From contig KN883429.1 of the NCBI GenBank assembly GCA_000934455.1, positions 101,988 to 123,998 of the forward strand: a DNA stretch of 22,011 bases, written 5' to 3'. The DNA is from Apostichopus parvimensis. Taxonomy: Eukaryota; Echinodermata; Holothuroidea; Aspidochirotida; Stichopodidae. The notes under the pieces are model-generated. The model worked only from the letters and a program-made list of their open reading frames with translations, was not told the origin of the DNA and ran no database searches. This document shows, one piece after another, positions 9,401-18,400 of this stretch (its first letter is position 1; the number at the start of each line of letters is the position of its first letter). The position numbers and the translations under genes are program-made.

Positions 9401-12400
9401 GGTTTACACAGCCAACTCCCAATGGGACTATTAATGTTCAAAATATGTCACCAAAGATGGAGTTCCATGCAGTCACACCGCCACATCCCTCACCTTGCTC
9501 TCCTGGTCACGAATTTTCATGGGACCCTCGTAGAGTAACCACCTGCACTGCTGGGTCTTAGCGAACGGCATCCCAACACTGAGATCCAAACTGGAGTACT
9601 CTTCGGTTAGCTAACAAAATCAAGGTAAAAAGTTGTTCGTTGAATAAAAAAACTACTTTAATGCAAATTCACAACTCTAGGTAGGATAACATTTATACAA
9701 GGGACAGTTTACATCCAGCTATCATGTTGAAGAATATTTGTCAATATTAAATATATTGAATATATATATTATCTTGGCAAAAAAGCATACGGTTTAGAAA
9801 TAGTGAAACGTTATCTTTTGTTGTCACTATGTGTGATTGAATATATATAATATTTGTCAATAATGTTCAATATTGTCAGCCTATTGCATTGATATAACAT
9901 TGTTATACATTTGGTAACATCATATCCCAAAGTGCAAATACATGATCACACAATAACATGTTCAGTTTGTGAACAATAATGTGCCAACCGATTTATACCA
10001 CCTGGACAAAGTCACTCTTTCCAAATAGGAGTGCACCAATTAGGCCAAGCATATCCTAAGCTACAGTTGAACCTGGCTAGAATTAATCATTTGATTGTAA
10101 CATTTCAGGTGAAAGACAAGAAATCCTTTAGTATTAAGATCCATGAATCTAAAAGTGCATATCTTCAAATAGAATGATGCGGGATCAATACAAACAGAGG
10201 TAAAAATGAGGTCAATGAAACGATATAAATCAGCAAACAGTGCATATACTTCTACATCTGTTCTTACCCTGGAAAGCTCTTCGCAGCCGCTAGGGATGTG
10301 AATCCCTTCGTAGCCTTCTATTCTAGCTAGTGCATTATCTAGCTTACACTGTTCCTGATGTCTGGTCACCTCGTGGTTGATTCTCCTGATAAAGTGGTCC
10401 ACTTCGTCAGCCTATGAAGACACAACAAGAGAGTAAAGATAGAATCAAGCTCAAGATTTAACACAACAGATTTGAGCAATGGACGATACCAAATAGTTCT
10501 TTCATTCACTGGATCAGATGTACACACAATTTCGAGGGTGGGAGAGGGGAAAGGTTTGGGGGAGGGGGAGGGGAAATTCCTAAATCCCCATGACTGAATA
10601 TGATCTAGGAGGCATGAAAAATTTATGCAAGGGCCAGAGTTGTTTACACTTGGTTGACAACATTTTCAAACCCATCAAGCTACTATGCAATCATCACATA
10701 AAGAAACCCTCAAACCTTGTTTTTCTCAACAAACAGCAAGTATTCAAGATTCAGTTCAGTTCTCAAAATTTTGCTGACGAATTCTTTTTCACGTTAAATT
10801 TCGATTGACTTGACATGTAAATACTTTAACAATGTTCACTTGTTAAGGTTCTGCTATCTGATGGTGTGTGAACATCACTTTTAACTTTAATCACGGACAA
10901 TCAAGTTTGAAAGTATATTGAAAGCAATACTACATAATCAACCCATGTGTCGTTTTTTCGTAACTTTAAAAAACAGCTTCTTCTCACAACGGAATTGACC
11001 AATTCCACTTTAATAAATACACAATTCACTCACATGCCATACACAATAGAAAGAACTGTTTCAAGAATTGACTTTAGGCAGAATTTTAGTTTTGATAAGA
11101 TATTTATCCAAGAATAATTCTAGTAATTACTCAACCAAAAACATGTTCTTTTAACTTCTCATATAGACAACAGAGCAGACTTGGATGATATTCAATACAA
11201 TTTGTCCTTAACAAATTTGTATTGCGCATCTGAGAAACTGAGCTATTGGTTTGTTTATTAGACTACATAGTCCAGTCACTTTAACTGATAAACCTGCATA
11301 AAAGCACCATTTCAAAAAAATACACCAAAATTGGTATAGAAACAAAACCTGGACTGACTGCAATTTTTATATTTTTAAACTGTCTTGTGCCTAAAGTCCA
11401 CCCAATTATCATCGGTCATTTAAAATGGAGTTTCCAACTTAAAACCGATTTCAGTCAAATGAAATTGACAACAACATGATGAGATAAAGTTCTTTCTTAC
11501 TCTGGCTTGAATATCTATTTTCATCCTCTCGTCTACCGTTTTCTTGGCAACAGCAGACAAAAGAAGAGGATACTTGGTCAATCTCTGCATAGGATACACC
11601 AGAAGGTCAGAGAGCTTCTTTCTCTCCGAATCTCTTCGCTTTTCGCACCACTGTTGGATGAAAATGTAGAACGTGTAAATTTACACCAATAAACCCAAAA
11701 AATGGAGTACTAGTGAGTCTAACTGTCACCTTGGCAACACAGCAGAAACCACTTATATTACGTGGGTATTTGCAAAGTTCAACAGTCAGGGTGAGGGAGG
11801 GGGAGGGGGGGGCTACGAGGCTATCAAGTCTACTTCATGATACTTTTTCATACTAATGGTGGGAAAAGCTACAATTTTTGTGTGTGCTTGTAATTTGTTA
11901 TGAAAAGAACATATTCCAATTAAAAATCGACTCATAAACACTTTAAAATGAATCATATTACCATACAGGAGAATACTGTGATCATCACTGAACAGTAGAC
12001 AATATTGTCATAGTAATGCAAGTTAGTTGTGAGGTGAAATGTGAAAGAGAGAGGGGGGGGGGTAGGGTAAGAGCAGGGAAAAATTGAATTCACATTCTTG
12101 AAAAGAAGATGGCATAAAACCAAAGTGGACCAAAGCAATTAGTCATACTGGTCAATGGAACTAAATGATTGGTCCGATCTGGCACAATTATTAACTTACA
12201 TAATAATATATGCATAAAGTACTCACCGTTAGATACTGTTTAAATAAAGGCTCGTCTGTCAAGGTTCGGACAAGCTCCAAGCAGTGGCCCTCTTCCGGAC
12301 AGAATTTGAAGTATGGTGTAAAGAGAGTTGTGAACTATCAGGGTGAAAGGAAATTATTACACTTATTGAGAGGGTAAAAACTGTAGAAACTTGATATCGC

Positions 12401-15400
12401 CGGACACACAAATAGCTTCATATACTGAATTCACAGCTACGTCATACACTTTATACACAGCTTAACACATGTAAATAATACATATCCTGACTGATGGAGC
12501 TAAATACACAGCTTTTCTCGATACACAATTTGCTAGTATTCTAATACATAGCTTCATAGTATACTTTAACATGCACCTTGGAAGTAGTTGACATAAGGCC
12601 TGATGAAAGTTAGCATCCAGCTTGTTTTCACTAGATAACTCAATACAGAACTTCCTGGTACGCTTCATGCACAGCTTCCATGTAAATACTTCATAAACTG
12701 ACTGTTGGAACTCAATACAAAGCTTCCTAGTACACTTAACACGCACCTTGAAAGTAGTTCACACAAGGCCTGATGAAAGTTAGCATCCAGCTTGTTATCA
12801 CAAGATAACTCAATACACAACTTCCTGATAAACTTCATTCACAGCTTACATGTAAATACTTCATAAACTGACTGTTGGAACTCAATACAAAGCTTACTAG
12901 TACACTTGACATGCACCTTGGAAGTAGTTCACATAATGCCTGATGAAAGTTAGCATCCAGCTTGTTATCACTGGATAACTCAATACACAACTTCATACAC
13001 AGCTTACATATAAATACTTCATAAACTGCCTGATTAAACTCAATACATAGCTTCATAGTACACTTCATACACCTCTAGCAAATTGCTAGTGAACTCAATT
13101 TGCTCTGTCTGATGGAACTTGATAAATAGCTTATGTCTGACTTGATACACCATTTGCTAGTAAATTCAATGCAGAGCTTCCTAGCTGAACACTAACAAAA
13201 CTTGCTTGTGAGCTGTTCATGCATAGCTATTACACTTGCTATCACACATTCCGTATGTGACTTGTTAGTAATCAAATGCAAGCCTTCTATACACAATTTC
13301 TCATTACACAATCTGATGGAATACTACAGTTCAAGAAACTCCTTATGAACCTGGACAGGACTTGATATAGAGAGATTTCTAGTACTCATTATACAGCTTT
13401 GAACACTCAGTATATACAGCTATAGACTCCATATACAGCACATGCTTAGGTCTTTGAACGTGACAAAGATGTCAGCTTTTCATTGCACAATCTGATGGAA
13501 TACTACAGTTAAAGAAACTCCTTATGAACCTGGACAGAACTTGATATAGAGAGATTTCTAGTACTCATTATACACCTTGGAACACTCAGAATATACAGCT
13601 ATAGACTCCATATATATAGCACGCTTATGTCTTTAAACGTGACAAAGATGGCAGCTTTTCATTGCACAATCTGATGGAATACTACAGTTCAAGAAACTCC
13701 TTATGAACCTGGACAGAACTTGATATAGAGAGATTTCTAGTACTCATTATACACCTTTGAACACTCAGTATATACAGCCATAGACTCCATATATAGCATA
13801 TATGCTTACATCTTTGAACGTGACATAGATGTCATCTGCATTCAGAGGTTTCTTCTCCGTTCTGAGTTTCTTCAGGTTCTTCATAATGTAGTCTTTCCAA
13901 AAGGTGATGTGTAGTTTCTCTATTTCTATGATGTTGGCAAATATCTTTTCTGACTGGATCTGAAAGCGTTCAAAAGGAAAGAAAAAGCCTTAATTTTTAT
14001 CTTCCCGGTTACATTCATAGAACTTTCCTGGGGTTTGTTTTTCATTAACAAAAGTTAGTGTTTCGTTTTATCTGCTTTCATAATCACTTCAATTTTTACG
14101 AGAGCCAAAAGCTCAGCGAGGAGTTCAGCTATGAAGAGGGCAGGTAGACAGTTAGTTTCCATTATTTAAATTTACTTAAATTTGTTTTGATTTTTTAATT
14201 TTTTTTTAAATTTATTAATTGGTCAAGATGTCAAAATTGGTATTACTTACACCATTAAGGAGAGATGAGGCTTGAAGATTCAGCAATGTACACATATAGA
14301 GCTACATGGAGAAAAGAAAATGAAATAAATAAATAAATAAAGAAAAAATTACAATACATTACATTAAAATATTAAACAGCATTACGTACCAAGGTGGCCT
14401 CACAGCCTGCATATTTTCAATTCCCAGAAAAGACAAACATTCCTTCCTCCCTCCAATGCAGTCTGATTTTTATTGCAAAATTATATTAAAATGGCATGGT
14501 CATGTCATTCTAAGGATATTCTATATGAGTTGGGCACTATGGGTACAAGAGAGAGGGGGGGGGGGGGAAACGGAAGTAAATAGAACAGGTTTAAATTTCC
14601 ATTGCTCTTTTTGCCGCCAACCCCAGGTCTGGATAGTTCAGTTGCTAGATTAGAGGGCAGAGCTTGAAACCCTGAGGTCAGCGGTTTGAATGCCTTTCGA
14701 GCCAATTATTTGCTTTGATCTTTTACCAGTTGGGAGCAAAATTTCGTATAAAAATGTAAGGAAGTCTGAAGAATTGTTGCACATATGGTGGAGCCAAACT
14801 TTGAGCTCTACAGGGATAAATGAAGGTATTGTTCCGGCTGAAAACTCGATGTGACATCGACAAGCATGTGCCCACGGACAACGACGATACAAAATGTTTA
14901 ACTGGCAAACACTTTTTAAGACATGATTTGATTTTAACGACCAGAGCTGGGTTAATCTGTAAGCCATGCTTGAAATTAAACATTCACTCTGTCTTTCTTG
15001 TCTCTGCTCACCAATCTTCAATTCTATGTTTAAACTATTATGCATATCTTTTAAACTTTCACTACGTTATACATATCCTGAGGCCTCTAGTATTTAGTAC
15101 AGTCACGTAGAGACGACGGTCAAACATTGAAGCAATTAAGTTTCCATCCGTTAACAAAACACACACAATATTTACACCTTGTTCTTTAGTGACCAGACTG
15201 TAACAATAACAACCAAACTTCCTTTCATCTGTCATCCATATTGACAAAACCTTCAAATTTTCTATTAACAGAGTGTTTCGGTAAAATTTTACATGATCCT
15301 GTTGACAAAACAGTACAGTCAAGGGCTAATTGCTAAACTTTCAAAACAAATCACTCCAGCGGATACTTGAGGGTTTCTATCGATACAAAAAAAAAAATCA

Positions 15401-18400
15401 TCTTTTGATACTTTGCGTTTATATGCTGCAGTCTAGGGCTCCGTACTGAACTGGAAATGAAAGTTTAGAGGCGAAATTACAGAAGACTGAAAATATCAAA
15501 ACAAGGATATCTTGTGACAGCAGCTTCCTGATTTGGTTTATAGTTTTACCAAACGTTCCGAGAATTCCAGAACGGAGAGATTTACCGTTGATCAAGCTAG
15601 AAAGGTGCCATTGCTAGGATTTTTATCAACAACATGAAAGCTACTGGCTGAATAAGAGCACAGCCTAGTAGTTAACGAAATGGTTCCCTGCTCAACGTTT
15701 TGTCACCCAGTAACCTTTCACATATATTTGAAAATATATATGTAAACATATTTGAAAAATGAATGTTAACAAGCCAATACCCTATGATGTACATATTTTA
15801 TGTGTTATGAGATTTTAATTTGGTGAAAAAATCTATCGATAGTATTATTAACTGATTAAAATCAGAAATGAATATTTTAAACATAAATTGAATATTTTTA
15901 AAATATAAACTAAAATATCATGTTGAAAAGACCCAGAGGGTAATAAGTACGTATCAATTTTCTATGATATTTAAAAAGCAAACTGGCAACTTTCAAAACT
16001 AATTTGAAGGATATTTATGGCAACAAATACCCTTGGAAACCAAGTGAGAATTGAGTCAACAATGACCAAACAAGACTGAAATACCCATGTGACACTATAT
16101 GCAAACCACTACATGTACTTGCATATTAAAATGAATCATTTCATGCTATTGAAAGCATTTCACAGGAAATGACAAAGTATTGTAGTATCGCCAATGTTTT
16201 ACCCTTATTTATTTATTTTTATTTATTTATTTGTTTTGCCACAAAAGTACAAAGTGGAGGGAAGTCTTCCATAAAGCTTAAAAGCTTAACAATGTGTAAG
16301 ACTCCCTGACGAAAGAAAAGAAAAAAACAAAATATATGTATAAATTATACATATACATAAATATAAATACAAATTAAATGTTCAATATATAATTACATAC
16401 AGGTATAATTTGGTAGTAGTCAGTAACTAGCTATTATTACCTTACATAACCACTTCTTAAAGGATGTGACTGACTTTTTACTCTTTAAATCGTTCGTTAG
16501 AAGATTGAAATGATTTACAGGTTATTCTTTGCATATGATTAACTATAAATGTCTTCCTGCTAATCCCATTTGGGGAAAATGATTTTTTTTCCAATCGACC
16601 ACAAACCACACATTGTCAAGGAAAAAACAATATAAACACACAATAACACAAAATATTAAATCTGTAAAAAAACAAATTGGAATTATAAGAATATATTTTC
16701 TTGGCAAGAATGCTTAATCCAGAAGCCATTAAAAACCTTTCACACAGTGAGAGAAGATCCTGCATTCCATACATACTACTACTAACCGGATACTAAACAG
16801 GATCCAACTAGGTACTGAACAATGCATAATGATGTTTATGAAATAGGTGATAGCCTAAGGTGGCATACTCCTATTAGAGTCTATATCAATCTGCCCGAAT
16901 GTTCTCCTTCAGGAAAAGCGCCAGAAAGCAGTAGGAGAACATCTTTTTTGACCTGTTATCAATCAGGATCTGGTTTTTTTGTGGCTTGCATGTTGAAGAG
17001 CATGAATGGAAGTACATGTGGTGCAGAAAATGGGTCAATTGAGGCAACTTTAGACCCCTTTAGGCCTCCCAGGAGCAGCGTACGAAAATTGTTTACTACT
17101 GAGTTAAGCGGTTTGTTTACAAGTGACAAAAACTTCAGGCTCTGATAGCAAAAAGCTGTGCAATCATGGTACGGAAATTGATGGTGCCATGAAAGGCCAA
17201 CTTGTCAGCTATCCAGTGACGGGTAGCGCTTAGCTAGTGAAAACTTCTATCTAGACTTAGAGACCACATTACTTTTGTGATTTACTGTGTAAGTCAATGG
17301 GGCTTTTAATGGGCGTATGCTACCTTAATGAACAGAGAGACAGAAGGACTAATAGAGAGATGGATAGGTTGATAGGCAGGTACACAGACAGACTGATACA
17401 TAGACAAAGATAAACAGACATACAGATTGACAGATAGAAAATGTTTGCTACAGAATCATATTCCAAACAGTGACTCTGGAACAATAAGTTCCAAGCCCTG
17501 TATTTCAAGCTGCCAATACTTTACAAGACAAAAGTGTAAGTATCTTTGATTTGTACCTATCATTGTTTCCTTGGTACTAACTGCTTAACGAGAACACAAT
17601 CACCAGTAATTCCTTGTCTCTTCTGCCAGTCAACCCCTCTCTCCTCCTACCACTCTCCTCTCCCCCCCCCCCTCCAACACCGTAATAGAAACTCATACTC
17701 ACATCAATAATGATCCTTAGATTTTTGATACATCTGTTCTCTGTCTTAAAAATTTCCCATATTGCCTCCATCTGATCTTGCTCTTTCTTATCCATCGACG
17801 AAACATCTTTGACGATCTTCCTCCACGATTCCTCCTGGGAAGAAGATCGGATAATATGAAGAGTGCGAAATCGATATAAACGATGATGACAGTGGATTAT
17901 AAAAATTAAAAATAAAAAAAAATGAAAAATTGAAAAAATGTTGCACTGATTTTGCAAAATGATATTGGATGAATTACCATCATGGGAAGTCCACAGGAGA
18001 ATGTATTTGTCTCGCTCTACAGAGACGAACTCGACTGAGAAAGTTTGTGAAGGAATCTATCACTTTAAGAAATTAAAACACTTGGATCAATCGCCAAGCC
18101 TCAAGACTTACTAAAAAGTCAATCATGGCAGATCATTCAATGAAACTTCTCATACTCCTTCAAAATCATACTTACCAAACCAGCTGAGCGGACCAACCGC
18201 TCATTTTCTACCACATATACCAAAACCAACCGGGTAGACCTCTCATTTTCTGTCTTATATATACCAAACAGCCGGGCAGACTTATCACTGTTTCTTTAAC
18301 ATTCCAGTTTCTTTAACATTACCAAAACGGCTCCCACAGGCAAGACCATCCACTCCATATTTCATGCCTGGTTAACACACCAATATGCAGATGAACCATT

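Larger units (their letters stand above)
14302..17702 (-). other. RhoGEF intron d-e, 3.4 kb
   Basis: The largest intron. It contains a 13-G run at 14555-14567, a SINE-like tRNA fragment at 14627-14704, TTTA microsatellite sequence at 16203-16232, an imperfect hairpin at 16258-16307, a 10-bp inverted repeat at 16899-16908 / 16933-16942 (ATGTTCTCCT / AGGAGAACAT), a degenerate GACA/GATA stretch at 17335-17440 and an 11-C run at 17662-17672. The plus-strand frame at 16822-17145 (107 codons) is not recognisable as a protein family. Confidence 0.75.

Noticed and set aside
12462..13068. Two minus-strand frames with repeated KLCIEF..VYEVF segments, suggesting a repeat protein
   Set aside because: They follow the 170-bp tandem repeat, are broken at repeat joints and lie between two confirmed DH exons.
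14627..14704. A functional tRNA gene
   Set aside because: The T-stem and acceptor have mismatches, the B box is altered and the anticodon and variable arm do not agree with one tRNA type.
16822..17145. A 107-codon plus-strand frame in the 3.4 kb intron
   Set aside because: No recognisable domain, no start context or splice support; length is possible by chance in this much DNA.
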